In this document: in pieces, positions 1-7,447 of the stretch
Layout of the letters: the number at the start of each line of letters is the position of its first letter
Numbering within the stretch: the first letter of the stretch is position 1
NCBI GenBank assembly: GCA_947440715.1
Contig: CANETI010000031.1
Location: 1 to 11,730 of the forward strand
DNA from: Planctomycetota bacterium
Lineage (GTDB): Bacteria > Planctomycetota > UBA11346
Direction: 5' to 3'
DNA: 11,730 nucleotides
The notes under the pieces: model-generated
Database searches by the model: none
The model's input: only the letters and a program-made list of their open reading frames with translations
What the model was told of the DNA's origin: nothing
Program-made: the position numbers and the translations under genes

Positions 1-368
1 ATTTTCAATCCATAAGGATCTATTTTCCATCCTTGTGCTAATTCCGCGACCTCTTCTTTTTTTGTACTAAATTCATAAAAATTATTGTAACTGAGTACAT
101 CCTTTTCGATCGACAAAGGTCGTCCCGCTTGTGCAAATGTCGCATTTAATTGCGGTTGGTAGAACGGGCTGGGTTGCGGCGGCGGCAACTCAATGGTGGG
201 CTTGGGAATCGGTTGCATACGGCGATAAATATCCCAACCAGCCGCACTCAATCCCACAACACCGAGACCCAGACCAGCGAGAATTTTACCTCGCTTGAGA
301 TACGTTTGCTCAGGAGTGATTTCACGCTCAGGACGTTGGAACGGTTGACGCGAAGGTGAATTATTCAT
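1..368 (-). CDS. msrP: MsrP (YedY) methionine sulfoxide reductase catalytic subunit, N-terminal part
   Basis: This is the first 122 codons of a gene that runs off the left edge. MsrP is a periplasmic molybdopterin enzyme that reduces methionine sulfoxide in proteins, receiving electrons from the haem membrane protein MsrQ. The assignment rests on the motif SYNNFYEF (residues 93-100), followed about 17 residues later by DPYGLK, matching the E. coli pattern GYNNFYEF...DPWTLK. N95, Y98 and E99 correspond to molybdopterin-contacting positions. The Mo-ligand cysteine lies beyond the window. Residues 24-45 form an export-signal-like segment (LKRGKIL, then a Gly/Ala/Leu/Val-rich stretch). The aligned E. 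coli segment carries MKRRQVL, so the second arginine of the Tat pair is Gly here. A Pro-rich linker (about 53-67) follows. The ATG is preceded by GGGAGG with 5-nt spacing. It lies 116 bp downstream of the response-regulator gene on the same strand; no terminator is seen between them. Whether msrQ follows cannot be seen. Confidence 0.88.
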   Translation of the reverse strand, partial: MNNSPSRQPFQRPEREITPEQTYLKRGKILAGLGLGVVGLSAAGWDIYRRMQPIPKPTIELPPPQPSPFYQPQLNATFAQAGRPLSIEKDVLSYNNFYEFSTKKEEVAELAQGWKIDPYGLK

Positions 369-484
369 GAAGCCCTCCCATATTCGGCAACGACTTTCAA
401 AGGATGACCGGTAAATTTCCGTCGTCCAGAACTCTTGCCACACGAGCATCGGAAAGGAAGTGATGCGGTAACTACCGAGATTTG

Positions 485-1681
485 TTAGAGTTCACGTTCC
501 ATAACAACAATAGAAACATCATCCGTCGGTGGTTCGCCTTTTCGCCACGCGTTTAGCGCCTGTTCAATCACGGCTAAATCGCCATCCAGGGTTCCGGTTC
601 TCGCTTGAGCCATGGCTTCTGCCAAACGATCATTGCCAATGATCGTTTGGGCAGAATCCATAGTTTCAACCACGCCATCACTGAAGAAATAAATGCGCTC
701 TCCAGGACCAAGTGGAATTTCTGCTTCAGCAAAGCAAGCCGTATCCGTAGGGAAAAATCCAATCGGATTTCCCGCCAAATCATGATGCTGTGATTGACCG
801 TCTTTATTAACCGATACCGGTCCTGGATGTCCCGCTGCAGCTAATTTAATCGTATGACTAGGTAAGTGGTAATGTCCATAAATGATCGTGAAATATTGCA
901 TTGCCGTATCGCTCATTGGAAACAAGTCATTCAATTGGCGGATGACCTCCAGCGGTGACGTTAATCGATAACCAGGTTTTTCGGCAATAGCGATTTTGGG
1001 TAATGCACCAATGGCAATCAGCGGAGATAAAAAACGACTCACTTGCACGGCTAAAAGAGCAGAAGACACGCCATGGCCGCTGACATCCAGAACATAAAAT
1101 CCAAGGTGATGCTCATCTAGACGGAAAAGATTCAGCGTGTCGCCACCCAATTGATCGCATGGTCGATAAAGCCACGCGAACTGATGTTTAGGAATCTGCG
1201 GCAATGACACCGGTAACAATGCTTCCTGCACTTTAACGGCCGCCTGTAAATCTTGCCGCATGCGTTGATTAACCGACATCAATTCTGCATTGCGCGAAGC
1301 TAACTCCATATGCAGAGAGACAATACGCTTGGCTACATTTAATCGCGCTTCCAGGTCATCGCGACTAATCGGTTTGATCAGTAAATCATCAGCGCCAGCC
1401 GTCATGCCAGCAGCAACATCTTCACGATCACTGCGCGAAGTCAGCATAATAAAATACGTGTAACTGGTTCCGCCGATTGCTCGGATCCGTGTCAGGAATT
1501 CGATGCCATCAATGCCTGGCATATTCCAATCACTAATGACCACTCGGCATTCACGCTGACGATAAATTTCCCAGGCCGATAAACCATCACTAGCGGCAAT
1601 GACACGATGCCCCAGTTTTTCAACCAAAGCCGTCAGCAAGCGCAAAGACAGCGCATCATCATCAACTACCAAGATGTTCAT
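485..1681 (-). CDS. Response regulator with PP2C/SpoIIE-type Ser/Thr phosphatase output (RsbU-like)
   Basis: A 398-residue cytoplasmic signalling protein. Residues 1-120 are a receiver domain: acidic pocket DDD at 7-9, phospho-acceptor D51 in SDWNMPG, switch residue T81, and K103 in the KP pair. Residues about 120-157 form a helical, coiled-coil-like linker ending in VQEALLP, a signature of receiver-linked RsbU phosphatases. The PPM domain follows: LGGD (metal ligand D181), LDVSGHG (D199), AAAGHPGP, FFSDGVVE (D335) and PTDD (D387/D388). Metal-binding aspartates are therefore present, so it should be active. In this family such proteins typically dephosphorylate an anti-sigma-factor antagonist, turning a phosphorelay input into partner switching or sigma-factor control. 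No anti-sigma or antagonist gene is nearby, so its partner is unknown. After GGD the sequence is TLN rather than the common FYD. AGGAG lies 4 nt before the ATG. It is divergent from ahpC. Confidence 0.9.
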   Translation of the reverse strand: MNILVVDDDALSLRLLTALVEKLGHRVIAASDGLSAWEIYRQRECRVVISDWNMPGIDGIEFLTRIRAIGGTSYTYFIMLTSRSDREDVAAGMTAGADDLLIKPISRDDLEARLNVAKRIVSLHMELASRNAELMSVNQRMRQDLQAAVKVQEALLPVSLPQIPKHQFAWLYRPCDQLGGDTLNLFRLDEHHLGFYVLDVSGHGVSSALLAVQVSRFLSPLIAIGALPKIAIAEKPGYRLTSPLEVIRQLNDLFPMSDTAMQYFTIIYGHYHLPSHTIKLAAAGHPGPVSVNKDGQSQHHDLAGNPIGFFPTDTACFAEAEIPLGPGERIYFFSDGVVETMDSAQTIIGNDRLAEAMAQARTGTLDGDLAVIEQALNAWRKGEPPTDDVSIVVMEREL

Positions 1682-1719
1682 GAGTCTCCTACGCCGCCTA
1701 TTTTTTGAGATGTGAATTA

Positions 1720-1738
1720 AGTATAACCGTTAGAACGG
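1720..1738 (-). promoter_or_regulatory. Possible promoter/operator of the response-regulator gene
   Basis: On the minus strand TATACT (1720-1725) is a good -10 hexamer about 40 bp before the response-regulator ATG. Directly upstream of it is the inverted repeat CCGTT-AG-AACGG (1727-1738), where a repressor or activator could sit between -10 and -35. No convincing -35 hexamer is present at normal spacing, so this is tentative. Confidence 0.25.
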
Positions 1739-1832
1739 CCCTTCGTGTAACATTTATGCGCAGCCATGCAAAGCCGTACTAGGAGTGATTGTCCAGCTGT
1801 TTGCCGCATGCGGTAACCTGGCCAGACCATGA

Positions 1833-1861
1833 TTGACAGCCGTGCGACGTTGGGAACATGC
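1833..1861 (+). promoter_or_regulatory. Possible ahpC promoter (-35 TTGACA)
   Basis: A perfect TTGACA hexamer lies at 1833-1838, 82 bp before the ahpC start codon. At 15-17 bp spacing only weak -10 candidates occur (GAACAT or ACATGC, 1854-1861), which might mean activator dependence or that the match is chance. The palindrome CCGCATGCGG lies just upstream at 1804-1813. No clear OxyR or PerR site was recognised. Confidence 0.25.
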
Positions 1862-1919
1862 CCGTCCCGCTTAGCGGATCCCTCGATCGATTCACACAAA
1901 ACCAACCACCGGAGCACGT

Positions 1920-2510
1920 ATGTCTCTCGTTCAAAAAAAAGCACCCGACTTCAAAGCCCAGGCCGTCATGGCTGATGGTACATTCAAAGAAATCAAATTG
2001 AGTGACTATAAAGGCAAGTGGGTTGCGCTGTTTTTCTATCCCCTCGACTTCACATTCGTTTGCCCCACCGAAATCATCGCTTTCAGCGACAAAATGGCGG
2101 AATTCAAAGCCATTAACGCTGAAGTCATTGGCGTCAGCGTCGACAGTCACTTCACCCATCTTGCGTGGCGCAACACCCCGCGCAAAGACGGCGGACTTGG
2201 CGACTTGGCCTATCCTTTGGTGGCTGACCTGAACAAATCCATCGCACGTGATTATGGCGTGTTGATTGAAGATGCCGGAATTGCACTGCGCGGCCTGTTT
2301 TTGATCAACCCAGAAGGCGTCGTCAGCGCTGCCATCGTGCACGATTTGCCAGTTGGCCGTAATGTCGATGAAGCCCTACGCGTCATCAAAGCATTTCAAT
2401 ACGTTGCCAAGAACGGTGAAGTTTGCCCAGCCAACTGGACTGATGGCAAGCCAACCATGAAGGCCGATCCAAAAGGCGCGAAGAGCTACTTCTCCTCCGT
2501 CAACAAATAA
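1920..2510 (+). CDS. ahpC: Typical 2-Cys peroxiredoxin (AhpC/Prx1 family)
   Basis: A 196-residue thiol peroxidase that reduces hydrogen peroxide, organic peroxides or peroxynitrite in the cytosol, recycled by AhpF or thioredoxin. The peroxidatic cysteine is C48 in FTFVCPTE, with T45 and P41 of the active-site loop and conserved R124 (ALRGLF). The resolving cysteine is C169 in GEVCPANW. Length and both cysteines fit a complete dimeric typical 2-Cys enzyme. It carries GGLG (91-94) and a C-terminal YF pair (190-191), the two motifs linked with slow disulfide formation and sensitivity to over-oxidation in the Prx1 group. GGAG lies 5 nt before the ATG. No ahpF or thioredoxin reductase gene is adjacent, so the reductant is unknown. 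The gene is single, divergent from the response regulator and closed by its own terminator, so it is probably monocistronic. Confidence 0.95.
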   Translation: MSLVQKKAPDFKAQAVMADGTFKEIKLSDYKGKWVALFFYPLDFTFVCPTEIIAFSDKMAEFKAINAEVIGVSVDSHFTHLAWRNTPRKDGGLGDLAYPLVADLNKSIARDYGVLIEDAGIALRGLFLINPEGVVSAAIVHDLPVGRNVDEALRVIKAFQYVAKNGEVCPANWTDGKPTMKADPKGAKSYFSSVNK

Positions 2511-2548
2511 CACTTTTGGGCTCACGCCCATCGTGGCTGTATAACATT

Positions 2549-2584
2549 CACCCCAGGCCCGAACGCCTGGGGTGTTTTGTTTTC
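2549..2584 (+). terminator. Intrinsic terminator of ahpC
   Basis: A perfect 10-bp GC-rich stem (CACCCCAGGC at 2549-2558 with GCCTGGGGTG at 2565-2574) and 6-nt loop are followed by TTTTGTTTT. It lies 38 bp after the ahpC stop codon, a classic Rho-independent terminator. Confidence 0.9.
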
Positions 2585-2690
2585 TCTCGCAAACTACCAG
2601 CCTGTTTCGGCCCCCTTCGTGTATCACTGAGGTGCCTCGCTGGTCCCAGCGCACGACTGCCTTTTAGACACCTGGGAACCATCCTCGCCC

Positions 2691-2721
2691 AAGACAAAGC
2701 AAGTGGGGGCCCTGCTATATT
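2691..2721 (+). promoter_or_regulatory. Possible promoter of the giant coiled-coil gene
   Basis: TATATT at 2716-2721 resembles a -10 box, 26 bp before the ATG. The nearest -35-like hexamer is AAGACA (2691-2696), at a long 19-bp spacing, so the match is weak. The -10 lies in the loop of an imperfect inverted repeat (GGGGGCC at 2704-2710 with GGTCCCC at 2727-2733, one G-T pair). AAGGAG (2737-2742) is the ribosome binding site. A promoter must exist here because the ahpC terminator isolates this gene. Confidence 0.3.
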
Positions 2722-2747
2722 AGCCCTGGTCCCCGCAAGGAGTTGCT

Positions 2748-5700
2748 ATGGTGAAGCCGAAGAATTCTGATCAGCCAATCCCGAACCTGTCCGGTCTGGA
2801 AGGACTTGGCGAGCGTACCACTGCTGCCGAACTAGTGCGCTCAAAGGGGCAAAGCAAGCAGTTACAAGTCATTACGCAAAAAACCCTGATGGATTGGATT
2901 CTGTCGCTGATTAATACCCAAATGGCGGGTAGAGCGGATACTTTTAGCGATAAAGAAAAAGACGAATTATTGAAGAAAACTAAAGAACAATTGGATATGC
3001 GTATTAAGCGCGAAAAAGACGCGCAAGCTGACCGCGATCGACTCAAAGTTGATCTAGATCGTGCCATGGCCAAAATTGCCGATGCACAGTCCAACTCCAC
3101 CAGCACGGAACAGATGGCAGAAGCCATTCAAGCCCTGAAAATAAAACTGCAAGAAACCGAACAAGTTAATCAAGATTTACAGCAAGATACCTATGACCTC
3201 CATGACCAATTAAACGACAAGTTGGCACTCGTCAGCGCCACCATCGCCGAAAAAGATAAACTCAAAGAAACGGTCAAAAATCAAATACGTCGCTCAAACG
3301 CATTAGTTGAAAGCGTAATGGGATTAGATGCCTCACTCTATGGTTCGCGGCACGCAGAAGAAAATCCCGTGCTTGATGATGCCGATGACGAATCTGAATT
3401 TTATCACGACTTTGAAGTTGGCACCAAAGTAATCGAAACGCTTTCGAGCGACTTAGAACGTCTGCGTAGTATTGCAAAAAAATCATCGCAAAAGGACAAG
3501 GATACATCAAACGATTCGCGCGCCAATTTATTGGAAAGCGACTTGCAATTACTGGAACAATTAAAAGAAGGTAATCTCAACGCAGTCGATGTCGCCGAAC
3601 CAGTTGAAGGATTAGTTGAAGCCACCAATGGCGCACGTACTGAAGCCCAACAATTAGAACACACCGGTAAACAAGCCTTGGGCGTAGCCGCTGGGCGTGA
3701 AGACGCCATTTCTGCTGTTCCTAACACAGAAAGTGGCGCTCCAGCCGAAGTTTTAGCCGGAACAACTGGGGTAGTACGCGAACTCGCCGCCGTCATGGCG
3801 CGCGGTCGCCAACGATTAATTGTCCTCAAAGAAATGTCCGATCAAGCTGACGAAGCGCGTAATAGTGCCGAATTAGAATTGGAAGAAGTACGTGGTGCCT
3901 ATCAACAGGTATTAGGTAAACTCGCCGAACGCGCTGCTGCTGAAAAAATCCATGTGCCGATGGCGCTCAAAGACGCAGATGCTCCGTCTGAAGAAAGCCG
4001 CGACAAAGCAATTACCATTATCTCGCAATTACGTGGCAGTGGTGGTGATGAAGTTGCACCAATCATTAAAGAACAAATTCGTCGTATCGATGATTTATTA
4101 GGTAAAGAAGTCGGCGTCACCATGGCGCCCCCAGCGGCCAATGCTGACACGAATGCACTTGTCGCACGCTTGCGTGAGGACAGCGATGCTTTGGCACACT
4201 TACTGCAAGAAAAGACCGCTGAATTAGCAGCCGCCAAGTCGCGTGAAAAAGCCATTGCCGAAGAAGTTCAAGCCCTAGCAAAAATAGAAAATATTACTCC
4301 CGAACACACCAGCGATCAACAACTCGACGCCAGCATCGTGACGCTGACGAAAGCTCTAGCAGACACCAGCAACACCAAACAAATTGGCAACGCCGCACAT
4401 TTCGTGATCGTTAAATTGCGTGAACAATTAGCCAAAGCCCCCTCCAGCGCCGACGTAAAGCGTTTGGATGACGAACGTAACCGTTTGGCCAGTCAAATTG
4501 GACAGGCACAACAGAAAATTCAACAACTCGAAAATGCATTAACTCAAGCGAAGGCCGATGCCGCCACCGCCTTGACCGCAGGCAAAGATCGCAGTCGCGC
4601 CGAACGAGGCATGGCCAAAGCATTGGTCGCTGCCGCACAAGGCGACGAACAACTGGCTGAAGCCGTCGCTGATCTCGCCTTATTCACCGATAGCGAAGAG
4701 GATGAAAATCTCGCTCCAGCTCTCAATGAAGCCGTCACTGGATTAGCACGACGCAAACACGATCTCAGCGAAGAAAACCAACGTTTGGCTAAAGAGTTGA
4801 GTGAATTGAAAGCGAAAACGCAGGACGCTGAAAAACGCCACCTTTCATTCCAAAGCGATCAAGACAAACAATCAGCACAGTTAGCTCAAGCGCAGCAACA
4901 GGTGCAAGATTTAGAACGCGACCTGAGTCGTTCAAAGACCGACCTCGATTTGATGCGCAATCAGGCACAAGAAGCCAACAGCAAGCGCACCGCCATCGAC
5001 GCGGATCGCTCAAAAGCCGTGGCGCAAGCAGAGTCGTTAGAGCAACGCCTACGCGCCGCCGAAAAAGACTTACGCCAAGCGAACAATGAACTTGCCGCAG
5101 CGAAGACCAACATGCAGGCACGATATGACGCCGAACGAGCCATTGCCACGGAGTTAGTCCGCGCGGCTCAAGGAGACGCAGAACTCGCTGAAGCGACCGC
5201 CGACCTCGCCTTGTCATTAGAAGACACGGATTCGAGCAACGCACCGGTTGATAATACCCTCGTTACCCGTCAAGCGGCCAACAGCATTAGGATTTTAGCA
5301 AAACGTAAATTAGACCTTGAACAGAACAGCCACCTCCTTCAGCAAGAAATTGACAGCCTTAAATGGAAGCTGAAAGAATCAAATGAAGATGGCGCCAGAG
5401 TAACTGCTGAAGCAGAAGATATGATGACCGGCGTCAAAGATATTATTAGCACCTTGACGATGAAACGTGATCGCACGGTGGCGGAGCTTGATGAACTCAA
5501 GAAAATCGCCGCTGAAGATCAAAATAAATTGGCGCGGTCGCTACATCGCACCAGTGCTGCAGAAACAGCCAATCGCCAACTGGCCGAAGCACTCTCACAT
5601 TTGGCCGCCATTGAGACCGAACAGGATTCCGGTGACGTCGAAGATAAACGCGTCGATTTGGAATTAGCCTTGTCGCAATTGCCGGACGAAGGCGAAGATG

Positions 5701-7349
5701 CCGTCACCATTCCTGAAGACCTCAGTCTGCAATTAGCCAGCAGTGGTCAGAAATTAGCACAGGCGTTATTGTCACGCCGCCAACAAATGACGAGCTCATT
5801 TAAGCGCGCGAAAGCAGACCAGGATTCACTCAAAGGAGACGTGCAGAAAGTTCGTGATGAATTAGCCGCGGCACAAAAGGCCAATGAAAACCAACAGTCG
5901 GCTTTACGCAGTAGCCAAGCCGAAGTCAAAGCGGTGCGCCAAGAAATAACATCGCAAGGCAAGGATTTGGCCGCCAAGGTACAGGAATTAACCAATCTGC
6001 GTGGTGACTTTGCTAGCATTAAAGCGGAATTAGATGTTTCAGAGCAACGCATTGAAGAAAATGATCGTCGCCTGCAGCAAACCAATGCTAAATTACAAGA
6101 ATCACTCAAAGAACACGAACGCTTAGTTCGCGATTTGGGCGAACAACAACAGCGTGCGGATGCTGCTGAGCACGCCCAAACTCACATGGTACAATTATTA
6201 CGCTCGCTAACGAACCGTCAGGATACTCAATCGGTCGTAGCTCGTGCACTCACCGATGCCGACATGGCTGATCCCCTCAGCAAAGCCGCCCAGAAATTGG
6301 ACATGGCGCGCTCGGCTGGCCCAGAGCATTTGGCCAATGCTAGCCAAAGTTATGTCCAGGCATTAAAAGATCGAGTTCAAGGACTGGCAGAAGACTTGGA
6401 AGACAAGCGCGGTCAATTGACGACAACAAAAACTCACACCAGCAATTTACAAGACGAACTTGCGGCTTTACGTGCCTCTGTTTTCGATCGAGACCATAAC
6501 CAACAAAACCTCGAGAAAGAACTCGATAAAGCTAAGGGCGAACAGACCACCATACTCAGTCAACTGATGGAACAACGACGAGCCCGTGATGAAGTTGCCG
6601 CCCAATTAAAATCGGCCCATGAAGAATTGCGTCTCGCCCAAGCCGACGTTGCCGATTTCCAAGCGCGTGACGGTGCCTCATCTGGTTACCTCAGCGGTGA
6701 CATCGAACGCTTACGCGATGAACTCAATAAAGAACGTTCCCAACGTGAAGCACTTGATGCCGAATTAAGCGATCTGCGTGATCAGTCGGAGTCTGGCGAC
6801 GCACGCTTGAAAGCACAACGCGATGAATTTATGCGCCACCTAGCCGAGCGCGATCGCACCATCGAACAAAAAGAACGTCAACTCAATGACTTAACGGAAC
6901 AGCGTGCAGATACCAAAGGTCTGCAAGCCCAGGTGGAAGCTTTAACTGGGGAATTGGCACAAGCCAATGACCGCATCAAAGAATATGAAGGTGTTTACGG
7001 CGCCAGTGCCGGAGCCAATGCCAAGACCACTGACCTCGCACGCGAATTAAAGAAACTCAATACCGAACGCGATCAATTACGTGAGAAACTGCGCCAAGTA
7101 GAAGTCGATCATGCTGACTCAGTGAGCATGAATGCGCAACTCCAATCGCAACTCTCAGATAAACGTAAAGACGTTGGAAACTCACGTGAGAAATTAGCGA
7201 AAGATATGAATGACTTGCGTGATGCTGCCACCACAGTTCGCGAAGAAAACCGCCGACTGAAAGAAGAATTAGTCGGCATGAAAGCACGCATCCGACGCCT
7301 CACCGACAACAGCATCGGCCCATCAGGCGGCTTCCCGATTAATAAATAG
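2748..7349 (+). CDS. Giant cysteine-free coiled-coil protein of unknown function
   Basis: A 1533-residue protein of no family I recognise. There is no signal peptide, no membrane segment and no Walker A motif, so it is not an SMC or Rad50 ATPase and is probably cytoplasmic or cytoskeletal. The N-terminus (1-80) has a short non-coil stretch and a possible conserved helix, ITQKTLMDWILSLINTQMA (about 42-60). From about 65 to 1520 it is dominated by Glu/Lys/Gln/Ala/Leu heptad-like coil, broken by short modules with acidic or Gly/Pro-containing linkers near 190-227, 275-345, 405-465, 500-555, 617-673, 794-857, 938-1010 and 1138-1195. Modules 617-673 and 794-857 are obvious repeats of each other. 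A basic helix (IRRL) and a short Gly/Pro tail (GPSGGFPINK) end it. I see no cysteine and only two tryptophans. The ATG is preceded by AAGGAG with 5-nt spacing. It stands alone between two terminators. A scaffold, filament-former (Ccrp-like) or polarity protein is conceivable, but this is inference only. Confidence 0.9.
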   Translation: MVKPKNSDQPIPNLSGLEGLGERTTAAELVRSKGQSKQLQVITQKTLMDWILSLINTQMAGRADTFSDKEKDELLKKTKEQLDMRIKREKDAQADRDRLKVDLDRAMAKIADAQSNSTSTEQMAEAIQALKIKLQETEQVNQDLQQDTYDLHDQLNDKLALVSATIAEKDKLKETVKNQIRRSNALVESVMGLDASLYGSRHAEENPVLDDADDESEFYHDFEVGTKVIETLSSDLERLRSIAKKSSQKDKDTSNDSRANLLESDLQLLEQLKEGNLNAVDVAEPVEGLVEATNGARTEAQQLEHTGKQALGVAAGREDAISAVPNTESGAPAEVLAGTTGVVRELAAVMARGRQRLIVLKEMSDQADEARNSAELELEEVRGAYQQVLGKLAERAAAEKIHVPMALKDADAPSEESRDKAITIISQLRGSGGDEVAPIIKEQIRRIDDLLGKEVGVTMAPPAANADTNALVARLREDSDALAHLLQEKTAELAAAKSREKAIAEEVQALAKIENITPEHTSDQQLDASIVTLTKALADTSNTKQIGNAAHFVIVKLREQLAKAPSSADVKRLDDERNRLASQIGQAQQKIQQLENALTQAKADAATALTAGKDRSRAERGMAKALVAAAQGDEQLAEAVADLALFTDSEEDENLAPALNEAVTGLARRKHDLSEENQRLAKELSELKAKTQDAEKRHLSFQSDQDKQSAQLAQAQQQVQDLERDLSRSKTDLDLMRNQAQEANSKRTAIDADRSKAVAQAESLEQRLRAAEKDLRQANNELAAAKTNMQARYDAERAIATELVRAAQGDAELAEATADLALSLEDTDSSNAPVDNTLVTRQAANSIRILAKRKLDLEQNSHLLQQEIDSLKWKLKESNEDGARVTAEAEDMMTGVKDIISTLTMKRDRTVAELDELKKIAAEDQNKLARSLHRTSAAETANRQLAEALSHLAAIETEQDSGDVEDKRVDLELALSQLPDEGEDAVTIPEDLSLQLASSGQKLAQALLSRRQQMTSSFKRAKADQDSLKGDVQKVRDELAAAQKANENQQSALRSSQAEVKAVRQEITSQGKDLAAKVQELTNLRGDFASIKAELDVSEQRIEENDRRLQQTNAKLQESLKEHERLVRDLGEQQQRADAAEHAQTHMVQLLRSLTNRQDTQSVVARALTDADMADPLSKAAQKLDMARSAGPEHLANASQSYVQALKDRVQGLAEDLEDKRGQLTTTKTHTSNLQDELAALRASVFDRDHNQQNLEKELDKAKGEQTTILSQLMEQRRARDEVAAQLKSAHEELRLAQADVADFQARDGASSGYLSGDIERLRDELNKERSQREALDAELSDLRDQSESGDARLKAQRDEFMRHLAERDRTIEQKERQLNDLTEQRADTKGLQAQVEALTGELAQANDRIKEYEGVYGASAGANAKTTDLARELKKLNTERDQLREKLRQVEVDHADSVSMNAQLQSQLSDKRKDVGNSREKLAKDMNDLRDAATTVREENRRLKEELVGMKARIRRLTDNSIGPSGGFPINK
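4596..4766 (+). repeat. Internal protein repeat, copy 1 (residues 617-673 of the coiled-coil protein)
   Basis: A helical module beginning RAERGMAKALVAAAQGD and continuing LAEAVADLAL, then an acidic linker (DSEEDEN) and a second helix ending LARRKHDL. It matches copy 2 at AER, LV, AAQGD, LAEA, ADLAL and LA-RK-DL. The similarity is at protein level; the DNA is diverged. Confidence 0.75.
5127..5318 (+). repeat. Internal protein repeat, copy 2 (residues 794-857 of the coiled-coil protein)
   Basis: The module starts DAERAIATELVRAAQGD, continues LAEATADLAL, has an acidic/Ser linker a few residues longer than copy 1, and ends LAKRKLDL. It is offset 177 residues from copy 1. Weaker relatives may lie at about 938-1010 (QLAEALSHLA followed by an acidic linker), 1138-1195 and 499-555. 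Confidence 0.75.
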
Positions 7350-7368
7350 ACTCGTTGAAGGTCTTAAC

Positions 7369-7401
7369 AAAAAAACGGCGGGATATCCCGCCGTTTTTTT
7401 T
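7369..7401. terminator. Bidirectional intrinsic terminator between the coiled-coil gene and frr
   Basis: A perfect palindrome: seven A (7369-7375), CGGCGGG, central ATAT, CCCGCCG, and seven to eight T (7394-7401). It lies 19 bp after the coiled-coil stop and 46 bp after the frr stop on the other strand, so both convergent transcripts can use the same hairpin with a U-tract. Confidence 0.93.
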
Positions 7402-7447
7402 ATTGAGGATGACCCCGAGCCCCCTCAGCACTCACCTAATCAAAACA

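Noticed and set aside
150..359. Plus-strand 69-codon open frame
   Set aside because: It lies antisense within the confidently identified msrP start and has no independent support.
466..477. CGGTA-AC-TACCG inverted repeat after the response-regulator gene as a terminator
   Set aside because: A 2-nt loop and no U-tract make termination unlikely.
1717..2342. Two minus-strand open frames across the ahpC upstream region and antisense to ahpC
   Set aside because: They overlap a certain gene in shadow frames, lack ribosome binding sites and show no recognisable motif.
2771..6109. Several long minus-strand open frames within the giant coiled-coil gene
   Set aside because: They are Ser/Arg/Ala-rich mirror frames produced by the Glu/Gln/Ala/Leu codon bias of the coding strand; none has motifs or start signals.
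2748..7349. SMC or Rad50-type chromosome segregation ATPase
   Set aside because: No Walker A motif at the N-terminus and no signature or Walker B motif at the C-terminus; similarity would come only from coiled coil.
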